Of a stretch of 64,000 bases of DNA, positions 47,001-57,400 are shown piece after piece. Location: positions 124,001 through 188,000 of the forward strand of contig VIIQ02000088.1 in assembly GCA_007449985.2 (NCBI GenBank), given 5' to 3'. Under the pieces are notes generated by a model. That model did no database searches. It worked only from the letters and a program-made list of their open reading frames with translations, and was not told the DNA's origin. Position 1 is the stretch's first letter. Each line of letters begins with the position of its first letter. A program made the position numbers and the translations under genes. This stretch comes from Desmodesmus armatus. Taxonomy: Eukaryota > Chlorophyta > Chlorophyceae > Sphaeropleales > Scenedesmaceae.

Positions 47001-49574
47001 GTGACCGTTTGGAGGCTGCTGCGTCAGGCTGACCCCCATACGAACACATGGCTGTGGTCCCGTGCAACACACACCATATATTGCTTACACTTTGGGGAAT
47101 TGACACATGACCTATTTGAACACAGCCCAAAATACAGTTCCGGCAGTAACTCCCTGGCCATCTGCAAAAGGAGTTCGTCAGCATGCATGCGCACGCACCC
47201 CCCCCCCCACACACACACACACACCACAACCCTCCACCCCCCCCCCTTCACTCACTTAGCCAGTCGTTGCTCACTGGCCTCCCAGTGTGCTCGTGCCTCA
47301 CCCAGCTGCTGGCTGAACTGAGCCTCGTAGTCAGGCAGCGCACGGATCAACGGGCTGTGAGCTGAGTGAAGCGGGTGGCGCAGACCAACAGCTGGCAGGC
47401 CAGGCACTGAAGGGGGGGGGAGCAGCAGCGAGGGCAGCAGCAGCAGCAGCAGCAGTACGTTGTGACGAGGATCAGGCAAGTGAAGGCTGGTTGGTGGGCA
47501 GAGTTGCAGTGCAATGGAGGGGCCACAGTTCCGATTCTTTCCTGTCACCTCTGCCAGCCCCGCCAAAGGCGTGCCCTCCCCCCATGTAATCTGCTGCCCC
47601 CCCCCCCTCCCTCGGCCACCACAACACTCACACCAACAACACACCTTTCCTGTCACCTCTGCCCCTGGGGATGGACCCCCCCCCCCCCCCCAAACCCACA
47701 CACCCCCCTACACCCGTGTCCCCACCTGTAACTTCAAACACCGGCAGTGCCTCCTGTGGTGGTGGTGCTGCTCCTGGCCTCAGGTACAGCTTGTGGTACA
47801 GAAACACGGGGGTGTCCTCAGCAGCACACACATCAGCCTACGGGGGGGGGGGGGGGCAGCAGCAGTGTGAATGTTGAAGGGTGAAGTGACTAAGTTGACG
47901 ACTCAAAGTTTGCAGTGGTGGTGGTGTGGATGTGTCTGTGTGTGTGTGAGGGGGGGGGCAACAGTATCATGGGCGGAGGAGAGGTGTAGTGCACCTGCTG
48001 CTGCTGCTGCTGCTTCTGCTTCTGCTTCTGCCAACTCTCCAGCAGCCACAGATATCCAACTGCGATGAACCACGTGCAGAAGGGCACGGATATTCAAACT
48101 ACTGCAGCACCATGCTGTAGCAACAGCTGCTGCTGCTGCTGCTGAAGCGCATGTCGCTAGGGCCCTAATTGTGACCACACTGGATGGGCACTTGGAGTGT
48201 GTTGATGCGTGGGCGTTGTGCTGGCATCATGCTGGTTTGCCTGCTGCTGCTGGCTCAGTCATGCAGCTGACGACTGCAAGCAGCAGCCAGCAGCGGGCAG
48301 CTGCAAGCAAACTAGCACGTGCCAGCCCCTGCTGCCGCCTTCTGTTGCTGCTCCTGTTGCCAAGCTGACGCTCTCTGATGAGCAAACCAGCTGCTACTGC
48401 TGCTTCACGCCGCCGCCGCCTTACACTGCTGCTGTTGCGGTGCTTTGTCAGCATGTCCTGCTGCTGTACTGCCGGCACTCACCAGTGGCAGTTTGTATGC
48501 TGCCAGGGGCTTGGCTGGGTCGAGTCGTGCCCCATGGCACATCACAATCTGATCAGACACGGCAATGCCTGTGACCGACACCAGCGCCTGCTGCACAGCG
48601 TCAACCCTGGTGATATAAACACAGCAGCAGCAGCAGCAACAGCAGCAGTTTCCTAAAGCTGTGGACAGGGGGGCGGCACTGAAGGTGTGCTAGTGCAAGC
48701 AACTGTGGTTGGGCTGTTGGGAGGTCAGCAGATTGCTGCTGTTACAACCTGCTGCTGTTACAATCTGCTGCTGTAGCAACCTGCTGCACACAGTGAAACA
48801 CTGATACGGTCGTGAGTCTGTTATGAAGTGTGTGTGCCGCACCACGAATGAAGCTGCGAAGGGGGGGGGGGGGGTCCAAAGAGGAGGGGAGGGGGGGGGG
48901 GACACTTCTGCTTCCTTGCTAAACACGCTGCGCCGCACAGCACTGGTATTGTTTGCCTGACAAGTCACCATATCTGATGTACGTTGAATTTGGCCTCATG
49001 CACAGGTCACTGATCACTCTGCTACAGCAGGTGCTATGGCTAGGCCTATGCCGGAACTGATGCACAATCTCCTATGATACATCAGCGAGAGGGTGCAGGA
49101 ATATGGAAACAGGATAAAAGAGCGATTTTGTGTTCTGACAGACAGGCCAGATGCAGCAAACACTGCTGTGTGCACTAACAGAACCGACACCCTTCATGGG
49201 GGTCCACATCAGACAGTCCCGCTCATGCATCATGATAGATGCATGCTGCAGGCTGTGCGAAAGCTTCATCAGGTAATATGCCTCGCTATAAGTTAGTGTG
49301 TGCATCCAAAATGGCTGGTGGCGGGTGGTGAAGGCACAACTAGCACATTGACATCACAGCACTGTTTGTCCAAGGAGCTCATTGTTTCAGCGAGAACGTG
49401 TGCAGTCAAGCAATGCTTGATTGCAACTTAAACCGTCATCCAATAACAATCGCAGTGTCCTGCATGCATGCAGACGTGCGTAGGCACCGAACACATGCAT
49501 CATCGTGCTCACCGTGTCTGGCCAGAAACGTCCAGCTGCAGCGTCTTTCCATCGTGAGCAACCAGCACCAACAT
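35077..49574 (-). CDS. ATG11: ATG11-like autophagy scaffold protein
   Basis: Thirteen exons in gene order: 49513-49574, 48483-48606, 47726-47837, 47256-47406, 45642-45758, 45239-45436, 44265-44411, 42808-43065, 38901-39013, 37720-37866, 37415-37487, 36399-37195, 35077-36015; about 1,079 residues. Plant ATG11 features appear in order: a ubiquitin-like N-terminus (MLVLVAHDGKTLQLDV ... VSVTGIAVSDQIVM), RALPDYEAQF, the coiled-coil ATG17-like region (MSEQEVQARA, LAEWHESCSRSHTHFEQK), the AYRLALAECARRGAWRELY segment and a later coiled coil (KDELVCVLESRVNSL). In plants ATG11 couples the ATG1/ATG13 kinase to phagophores. The C-terminal ATG11 domain is not seen; the protein ends in Gln/Ala-rich sequence. 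Two one-base frame breaks (G6 at 45349-45354, C5 at 36825-36829) must be bridged. Intron 8 (39014-42807) houses an opposite-strand gene. Confidence 0.85.
38684..38850 (-). repeat. Two decayed copies of the ATG11 exon 9 end
   Basis: Segments at 38684-38745 and 38796-38850 both resemble the donor end of exon 9 (38895-38950). They share the pattern GCTGCTTGCAGCTCAGC followed by a Cys/Ala-type stretch. The two copies are closer to each other than to the exon, so the second duplication is younger. Confidence 0.75.
39125..39170 (-). repeat. Decayed copy of the ATG11 exon 9 start
   Basis: This piece of intron 8 (GTCACGGATACTCTGCTGCG) resembles 38975-39017, which covers the acceptor end of exon 9 (GTCACGGATGCGACTCTGCT). 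It lies just upstream of the exon in gene orientation. Confidence 0.65.
39740..41969 (+). CDS. Lys/Ala-rich protein of unknown function, nested in an ATG11 intron
   Basis: Four-exon model on the strand opposite ATG11: 39740-40280, 40571-40641, 41183-41596, 41873-41969; about 374 residues. I do not recognise the family. Exon 1 begins with an acidic stretch (DDNEEKDKEEEEAP), then a basic one (KAARKPRKPRVKAAAA), then a helical segment (GDVLALVSGVLGQLFSPQLV) and NYNVVISAALTAFKSAGIEA. Exon 2 reads VTRAWTSLPPAQQHSVLEQV. The C-terminus is poly-Ala with SKRKAA and KKPRQ motifs and ends in KKDKKKKHEHK-GKKKKKSK, suggesting a nuclear or nucleolar protein. Two single-base frame breaks in exon 1 (A3 at 39792-39794, C3 at 39929-39931) must be bridged; with both added the total is phase-closed. 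It may instead be a decaying gene, so confidence is moderate. Confidence 0.6.
40791..40905. repeat. Long perfect hairpin in intron 2 of the nested gene
   Basis: Arms 40791-40838 and 40858-40905 are reverse complements over 36 perfect bases (GGGGAGGCCATGAATCACAT and onward), then a 4-base imperfect step, then 8 more perfect bases. The loop is 19 bases. It could be a small foldback transposon or a small-RNA precursor. No clear target duplication is seen (TCAA against TCGA at the ends). Confidence 0.9.
40930..41225 (+). repeat. Tandem duplication of the nested gene's exon 3 start
   Basis: A unit of about 150 bases occurs twice. The first copy (about 40935-41080) ends in a reading LAQGATTSDITA at 41036-41072. 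The second (about 41090-41225) contains the real acceptor and the exon start ASLAQGATTSDITA. The C-rich intron tail with AACCACTCACAAGC is duplicated too. The first copy also has AG before it. Confidence 0.8.
43683..43808. repeat. 54-bp inverted repeat (hairpin) in ATG11 intron 7
   Basis: Arms 43683-43736 and 43755-43808 are near-perfect reverse complements (roughly 6 mismatches or gaps in 54), including ACAGCTCAGC and GCAGGCGG near the base. The loop is 18 bases. It resembles a small foldback element or a small-RNA-type hairpin. Confidence 0.88.
44077..44118 (-). repeat. Decayed copy of the ATG11 exon 7 end
   Basis: CCCACCTGCACGATGCTGGC and the next 22 bases match the donor end of exon 7 at 44261-44303, including the donor itself. 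In gene orientation the copy reads VEEQASIVQ followed by GTGGGT. It lies in intron 7, about 185 bases downstream of the real donor. Confidence 0.85.
44983..45071 (-). repeat. Near-intact copy of the ATG11 exon 6 end
   Basis: This 89-base stretch in intron 6 matches 45235-45322 with only a handful of differences and keeps the donor region. In gene orientation it reads ADLQPRVKLAEWHESCSRSH, identical to the exon over that piece. It is the youngest exon copy in this locus. Confidence 0.9.
45944..46190 (-). repeat. Decayed copy of the ATG11 exon 5 start and its upstream intron
   Basis: 45944-45994 resembles the acceptor end of exon 5 at 45719-45767 (GCTCACTCATTAACCGACAA against GCTCACTCATCAACTGACGA). 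The similarity continues into flanking intron sequence: 46050-46190 against about 45800-45895, sharing CATGGCAGGGACAGCGA-type motifs. Confidence 0.75.
46277..46430. repeat. G-rich minisatellite in ATG11 intron 4
   Basis: About five tandem units, each TTTCCTTAGGCCTTAG or a close variant followed by a run of 6-16 G, lie in this intron. Unit length varies around 28-38 bases because the G-run length varies. Such runs could form G-quadruplexes on this strand; on the sense strand of ATG11 they are C-runs. Confidence 0.9.
46684..46838. repeat. Direct-plus-inverted repeat forming a long hairpin in ATG11 intron 4
   Basis: A ~43-base unit starting AGGTCCAACAAG occurs at 46686-46728 and again at 46741-46786. 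It then appears inverted at 46793-46838 after a 6-base loop (AATATA). The hairpin arms match at about 42 of 46 positions. The unit contains GGCAGATATGTC. Confidence 0.9.
48735..48782. repeat. Three tandem 16-bp units in ATG11 intron 1
   Basis: GCTGCTGTTACAACCT is repeated three times with one or two changes per copy. It is a simple minisatellite with no apparent gene content. Confidence 0.8.
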
Positions 49575-50424
49575 ATCATCTAAACTGGGACGCTCCAACA
49601 ATCCAGCCAGAATTTCCCAACGCTTCCTGTGAGGCCCCTGTGAACACCCTGTGGAAGCGGGGATACCTATTACATCCTCATGAGCGAAGCAAGGATTGAC
49701 AATTAGCTGCAGAGGGAGCCTGGACGGAACGGATTTCTGTGGTGTGCAAGGGTATGGTGGTTTGAATATGTCAGAAGGAACTAGCTGCACAGTTCTGGTA
49801 CACTGGTGTTCCGTGTATTGTGCAAACTTGAGTAATGCATCATTCATGAATGCCTTAGTGGCAGTGGGGTTTGCCCCACAGCATGCGCAGTGGCCTCCAC
49901 CCCCCCCCCCCCCCTGCCACCGCCCTCTACCCACACAAACACACACCACCAACACTGCACCATTCAGGTATGACCTTGCGCACCAAGACCATGTGAACAA
50001 TGTTTCCAATACGTTGTGCCACCCATGCTACGCGTGCTCGGTGTCACTGCAGTGAAGTGCTGGACTGGCAGACGCTTTGGCTGGTGCTGTTCCGATCCTG
50101 CCTGAACAGGGATCATGTCAGCCTTATATTGTGGTGGACTTTGCTGCGACATGGCATCTTTCCTGGGGTGCTGCCTCTCTGGTCAAAAGAACAACAGCAC
50201 ACAACAGCAAGTACAGAATGACCGCAGCGACCGAAATCGCAGGGTCTCTCACAGAAGCATCTTCACTCCCCGATCTACATACCGCGAGTCACTCGCTTGT
50301 GACCCGCTCAAACCGCGCCCAGAAAGTTCCACGGCCCTGCTACTGCTGTTGATAGTGCTGTTCTAAGTGTAGGGGAGACCTCTTGCTGCACACACGCAAA
50401 CAAATCAACCTGAAACATCCAAAC
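49575..50424. promoter_or_regulatory. Divergent upstream region of ATG11 and the FKBP gene
   Basis: About 850 bases separate the ATG11 start (49574, minus) from the FKBP start (50425, plus). Both promoters and 5' UTRs should lie here. A C-run followed by CACACAAACACACACC and CATTCAG at 49904-49967 resembles the acceptor of a 5' UTR intron on the plus strand. No other motif stands out. Confidence 0.4.
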
Positions 50425-51438
50425 ATGGCGGCAGACGCGCCCATGAACGACGTGCCATCAGGTAGGGGGGCACCACAGCTGCAGATGGCAGGTTCCTCCA
50501 AGCATCCAATCAGCTCACGTTGTCATATACCCCATCTGTACATCACCTTCCAGTGGTTGTTTCTCCCTGTGTTTGTGCGCCCATCTGTGCTCTGATTGCA
50601 TCAGAACAGCAGTGTCACTCCCAGCAGCATCTCACCACTCCATGCTTGTGGAAGAGCAGCGTGTTCTGTTGCCCTGCTGCTCTGGCTGCCCCCGCAGACG
50701 AGCTCGAGGCGGAGTATGGCTTCGAGGACAAGGTCGGAGTGGATAAGGACCTATCGGTAAGCAGCACGCACTGGCCACACCCACAGGCTCTCACACCCCT
50801 ACAGGAGCCCACCCCATTGCGCTGCCTGCTGATCACAGCAAAAGCCAGGCAAACTGTCAGGGTGCTTCACGGAGCACGGTTTTTACCCAGTGCACTCAGA
50901 AGAGTGATGCAGCCAGCAGTGTGGTTGTTACAGTGCCAGATGCAGGCCAGTCGAAGCCCAGGTTTCTAGAGGATTCCAGGCTGTGTGTGCCCTGCTGGTG
51001 GCAGTATGCTTGCTGCAGGCACATCAGGCTCGCAGGTCCAATCCGCTGCCACGATTGCAGCAATAGCAGCAGCACCACCACCACCACCAGCAGCAGCCCA
51101 TGGTGGTATGCAGCCAGCACCCTGCATCACATTACACCATGTGTGTTATGTTGATGCCACAAACAACACCAACACTGTCAACACTATGTATCAGCAGCAG
51201 CACAAACATCTGTACACTGACCTGTGTGCTGCTGTGCCGTGGCAGCGGCAGCATATGCACACGCCTCAGCATCATTCGCCAGGCCATCAGCTGCAGCTGT
51301 GTGTTCATGACGGCGCGGTTGCCTAGGTCAAGCGTTCAGAGAGACCAAATTGCAACACCCTCACATGCACACAGCATCCTCTGCCTCACCCCAAACACCT
51401 GACCAATTGGTGTGTGCTGCCCCTGCTGCCATGCTTTG

Positions 51439-51473
<35 letters not shown>

Positions 51474-54400
51474 GCATTGCGCAGGGTGATGGTGGTGTGA
51501 TCAAGACCATCATCAAGAAGGGTGACGGCTGGGAGACACCAGAGAAGGGAGACGACGTGAGTGTGTGACACGGAGCCATGTGGGAGCCTGACACTGCTGG
51601 GAGGGGAGGACAGCCAGCGCACTCAAGCACACTCAGCGGAATTGCCTGACTAGGCACCCACATCCCTGTGATTTGCCTAGATCACCGGCAGCAGCAGTGC
51701 CACGATGGCAGCAGTAACAGTGGCCCACTGTACCGTTGGTGCTTACATTGCATACCACAGCAGTGGTTGCAGGCTTGGTACAGCCTATGCGGGTGATACA
51801 GCTGGGTCACCCACACGTTGCTTGTGCAATTGCAGCACATGCATTCCCATGACCACTTCACCCAAACTGCATGTGTTGATGTTGAGAATGCACTTGCCTG
51901 AAGACACTCAAGCAACTGCCAGGACAGCAGCTGTAGCACCCAAACCATCAGGGCTCGATGCAGCGGCTCAGGGGTGCCACGGCCTGCTAAGCCTGTGTGT
52001 TGCTGCTGCTGCTGCTGCTGCTACCGCTGGTACCGCTGCTGCTGCTGCTACCGCTGCTGCTGCTGCTACCGCTGCTGCTGCTGCTGCTGTTGTCCCCAGG
52101 TGACTGTGCACTACACTGGCACTCTGCTGGATGGCACCAAGTTTGACAGCAGCAAGGACAGGGACCAACCCTTCAACTTCAAACTGGGACAAGGTGAGGG
52201 ACGACGGGGCACCTTTGTTGCTATTATCTTATGTGGGTTGCATGCTTTGCATGCTGTGGTTTGCACATGGACATGCAGTCTTCCCTTTCACCTAGGCACA
52301 CTCTCAATGCCCCTTTCCCTGTGGCTTTTCTTATGTGCGTCCTACATACCTCATATGCACACTGCCAACAACCACATGAGTCACCATCGACTGCCCTAGG
52401 CCATGACCTTTGCTTTTACCTGATGGTCAACACACCTCACATGTCCTGTCCCGCACCCTTACACCCCCAAACACCCCCCCCCTTAAACCCCGCAGGTTCA
52501 GTGATCAAGGGTTGGGATGTTGGTGTTGCTGCCATGAAGAAGGGTGAGGTGGCGCGCCTGACCCTCAAGCCTGACTACGCCTACGGTGCTGCTGGCTCGT
52601 CCCCCAACATCCCCCCTGAGTCCACCCTGCTGTTTGAGGTGGAACTGATCAGCTGGAAGAGCGTCAAGGACATCACAGGTGGGTACTGATTGGCACAGAG
52701 TGTGTGTGTGTGTGCCAAGATGAAGTTGAAAGGGCCCTTGTGGGTGCTGGTGGTGGGGGGGGGGGCAAGTGTTTGAAAGACAGTGCTGTTAGGGTGGTGT
52801 GGTTTGGGGGAGGGGTTCAGTCTCTGAGCAGGGGCATCAAGGACATCACAGGTGGGTACTGCTGGGACAGGGCGTGGTGGGGGGGGGGGAGAGGGAGGTG
52901 GAGGGCCCTTGTGGATGTTCAGGACACAGCGGTTTTGAGGTGGTTTGGTTTGGGGACCAGGTGCAGGGTTTGAGCAAGGGCGTCAAGGACATCACGGGTG
53001 GGTGCAGCTGGTAGGGGATGCAGCCTGAAGGTGCGGGGGGGCCACGGGGCGTCTGGGCCCGGGGGGGGGGGGGGGGGCTGGCTACTAGCCTAGTAGGACA
53101 AGGCTGGGATTCTGTCCCAGTTTACTGTACTGTACTGTACTGTACTGTACTGTACTGTACTGTACTGAATAAGCTGAGGGTGGGGTCCAGCTTTAGAGGC
53201 TGTGGGACTCTCCTGCACAAGGGCAAGAAACTGTGACAGACAGGACATCGTTGGACCTGTTTGGGGAAATGGGGTGCCATAGAGAGTGTGTGTGATGTGT
53301 GTGTGGGGGGGGGGGGGGGGCAACGTACTGAGCATCGCCAGCACAGCTGCTGCTCCTGTGACCTCACAGGTTGCTTGGCCCAACCCCAGTCATCCACATT
53401 TCCCCGACAGCAGTTACTGAGCACATGTAGCAGCCAGCTAGCGCCTGCTGCTGCACAACATGCTGGTCACACACACCCCCCCTGTCTGCATTTGTATGTC
53501 CAGGTGATGGTGGTGTGATCAAGACCATCCTGTCTGAGGGCAGTGGCTGGCAGCACCCCAACCCACAGGATGAAGTGGTGATCACCTACACAGCAACACT
53601 CACAGACCCACCATCAGCAGCAGCAGGGGCAGCAGCAGGGGCAGCATCTGCTGCTGCCCCTGCTGCTGCTGCTGCTGAGCAGGACGCCAGCACCCCAGTG
53701 GTTGCGTCCAGCCCCGAGGGTGGTGCAGTGTTCATTGCGTCGGAGGCGCCCTGCAGTGGGCTGGCTGCTGCTGTGAAGACCATGAAGCGGGAGGAGGCTG
53801 TACGGCTGCTGCTCAAGCCAGGGTGTGAGTGGGAAGGGCCAGGCTTAGCCTTTAGGGGTTCAAAGTGAATCAGATCCTAGTGTGTAGACACTGGGAGTGC
53901 ATCCAGCCAATGCATCAATCTTCTGTTGAGCTCTCACTAGTATGGGGAAGGCCATGAAGCTGGAGGAGGCTGTGAGGCTGTTTCTCAAGCCTGAGTGTGA
54001 GTGGAAGGGCCTGGGGTTAGGGGTTCAATCCAAATGCAGATCCCAGGGTTTAGTTTCAGGCCTTCTCACTCAATGTGTGACAGAGCGTCAAGCAGCAGGA
54101 GGCTGTGAGGCTGCTGCTGAAGCCAGAGTGTGCGCGAAAGGGGCTGGGGTTAGGGTTTCAAAGTGATGGTTTACGATGTAGGTTTCAGGCCTTTGTCGCT
54201 GGATGGGTGACAGAGCACCAAGCAGCAGAGGTGTATGGCTGCTGCTGAAGCAAGAGTGTGTGTGTGTGTGGGAGAAGCTAGGTCCAGATGCTGAAATTCG
54301 ATCTCTGTGGTTGTGGATTCCAGGCAGAGACTGGTATTGACAAGTGGTAGATCGACCTGATGAGCTCTAAGCCTAGCTGGCTGGTGCCGAGGATGTGACC

Positions 54401-57400
54401 CTGTCCTTCAAAGCTGTCCGCACCACTGTAGTTGAGGCGAGCAGGTGGGGTCAACGTGGTAGGGCAGTACATGAGTTCTTGGGGATGCAGTAGTCCACGT
54501 ATGGCATCCCAACAAACTGGTGTGCTGCCCCCACCACGTTGAACCCACCTGCTCGCCACCACCCCTTGTGCTGCCAGCATGCTGTCTGTCACAGACTCTC
54601 TTGAAGAGCCCCTACTCACATGTACACACACTTACCTACCGGCCACTCTCTCACACAAACACACACCTGCCCCCACCCTGGTCTGTTATTTCTGTTTTGC
54701 AGATGCTGTTGGTCTGGCTGATGTGCCTGAGGGCAAGCTGCTGCAGGTTAATGCAACCCTCACCGCCCTGCACCCCATCACCACCTCCCTCAATTTCTGG
54801 TCAATCCACTGCAGTTGTCAACGCACGATGTGTGATGCGGCATCACACACGCATGCACACATATCAAGCCATTCGCACACTTACTTCCCCCTCCCCCCCC
54901 CCCCCCTTGCTTTGATGCTGTATCGAATGTATTGCAGATGCTGTTGGTCTGGCCGATGTCCCTGAGGGCAAGCTGCTGCAGGTTGATGCCACCCTCACTG
55001 CCCTGCACCCCATCACCACAGTCTTTGCGGGCCTGACCAGGAAGACCCTCCTGAAGCCTGAGGGGTCCTACATGCACCCCAACGAGGGCAGCAGCGTCAC
55101 CCTGAGTGTGGAGGTCAGGGGGGAGGATGGAGCGGTGTTGGAGGCACGACATGATGTGGATTTCGTGCTGGACGAGGAGCAGGTGGGTGACTGTGTTGGT
55201 TTAGTTTGTGTGTAGAGGGGGGGGGTGTGCGCAAGCGATGGGGGAGGGATGACATGCTTGGTATCAGGGGTGTGTGCATAGTGTTGGTGAAATGTAAGAG
55301 GTGGAGGGGGGAGCAGGACTTTGCGGTGGGCGGGGAGCAGGTGGGTGTTAGTGTGTGTGTGTGTGTGGCGCGCGTGAGGGTAATGTAGAAAGGTGGTGTG
55401 TGACCTGGCTTTGCCTGTATGAGTGTTGCATGGTGTGTGTGTGGGGGGGGGGTCACAGGGGTGTGTTGTGCCCCCCCCCCCCCCCCCCCCCCCCCGTGCA
55501 CATTTCCTTTGTGTGCCACCACCCCACCCCCTATTCTGAGTTTGCCCCCTCCCCCCCCCCCCCCCACACACACACACAGATTGCAATACATGGGATTTCA
55601 ACAAGATGATGCATGCAGGATTTCCTGTCAATTGATGCAAGGATTTGCCCCCACTTCTCCGACTGCTTTTCGTCCTGACGCACACAGGCTCCAGAGGCTC
55701 TTGAGTTGTGCTTGACCCAGATGGTTGAGGGTGAGCACGCCCTCATCAGTGTGACTGCCCCCTCACTGCTGGCAGCCCCTGAGGGGTCAGTGGTGGGGGG
55801 TGGTGTGCCGCTTGGCACCCCCTCTGCTGTGTTTGACGTGACGCTCACTGGCTTCAACAAGGCCAAGGAGAAGTGGGAGATGAACAACGCAGAGAAGGTG
55901 GGTGGCTGGTGGTGGCAGTGTTGAGTGAGTTTGTGAGAGGCCGATAGCCACACGCTTTGCTGGGCATCGTACAGAACAATTGCGGTGTAGTGCCTTTCCA
56001 GAAGGGTGTTGTCACTGTGGCAAGAGAGGGGGTGTAGAAGTTGAACAGGGTGCACTGGCGCAAGAATGTTCAACAGAATGATCACTCTTGTCTGGTGCAT
56101 GGACTGGTCCTGATCATGCTCATACCATGCCATCACAAGCACCAGCTGACCCCTGCCTCTGCCTCTACTGCTGCTGTAGCTTGCTGCCGCCCAGTCCCGC
56201 AAGGAGAAGGGCAATGCCGCGTACAAGGCTGGGCGCATCAGCAGGGCGGTGCGGCAGTACACAGCAGCATACGAGACAGCCAACAGCATCAGCGAGACTG
56301 ACATGGCGCCACACCCCGTCATGGACGCACCCAGCAGCAGCAGCAGCGGGGCTGAGGGAGGGAAGGCCGCTGCTCCTTCACTCAGCAAGGCACAGATTAT
56401 GGCACAGGTGCGTGGGTATACAGTGCCCGGGGGCGGGGGGGGGGGGGTGTTGCAAGGGTGCTTGGCTGTGCATGTAGTGTTTGTGGTTGTCTCTGATCTG
56501 GGAATATCCCTGATCTGGAGGTGGTGCATTGCATTCAAACATCTGGGCGTGTGTGCATACAATGCAGACACAGCTGCTGTCTTGGAACCACCTCAGGTGT
56601 AATACGCACTTGCCAGTCTTGCTCCAGCCCCTCCTCAACGCCTTGCATCGAATGCTGTGCTGTGCTGCTTGTTTTGTTCTGCAAATCGTGATGCGGCATG
56701 CAAGCCCCGCATACACACTTTCCTTACTCAACACCACTTTTCCTGCTGTCCGCCCCCCCCCCCCTTCAGGCGAAGGATGTCAAGAAGGCTTCGTGTCTCA
56801 ACCTGGCTGCTGCTGCGTTGAAGCAGCAGGAGTGGGGTGAGGCAGTCAAGCAGGCTACACGAGTGCTGGAGCTGGACCCTGACAATGTCAAGGCACGATA
56901 CAGGTGGGTGAAATTAGGGTGTAAGCACATGTGCTTGGAAGGCATGTTTTTTCGGGTTTGGCACTAGCGGGCGGGGGGGGGCATCAAGACAATACTTTTG
57001 GGCAATGTAAGACACAGTTGACTACATGTTGCCAGGGGAGATTCAACACAACAACTTGTCTTGCCTGAAGTGTGTGATGTGGGGTGATCCTCCCCCGAGT
57101 CAGGGGGCATTGGCGGGGCAGGGACCCGCGAAGCCGTCGCTGGAAAGCACGCACATGGTGCCGAGACTGTGTCCGCTGACCATATCATGTCTGCGTGTTT
57201 GGTGCCACAGGCGTGCTCAGGCGTGTATGGGTCTGAGTGAGTTGGTTGAGGCTGAGGTAGACGTCAAGGCGGGACTGCTCAGCCACCCTGACAACACAGA
57301 CCTGGCAGCACTCTACAGGAAACTCAAGTGAGTAGTTGGGCGGAGGGAGGCATGCAGGATGAGGGTCGGGCAACAGGAGTTCAGGGAATGGTGCGCAGCA

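Noticed and set aside
48735..48782. Possible CRISPR-like array (regular short repeats)
   Set aside because: Units are 16 bases with no spacers, inside an intron of a nuclear gene.
54025..54060. GGGTTCAATCC-like sequence resembling a tRNA T-loop
   Set aside because: No acceptor stem, D-loop or anticodon arm can be folded around it; it is part of a repeated intron segment.
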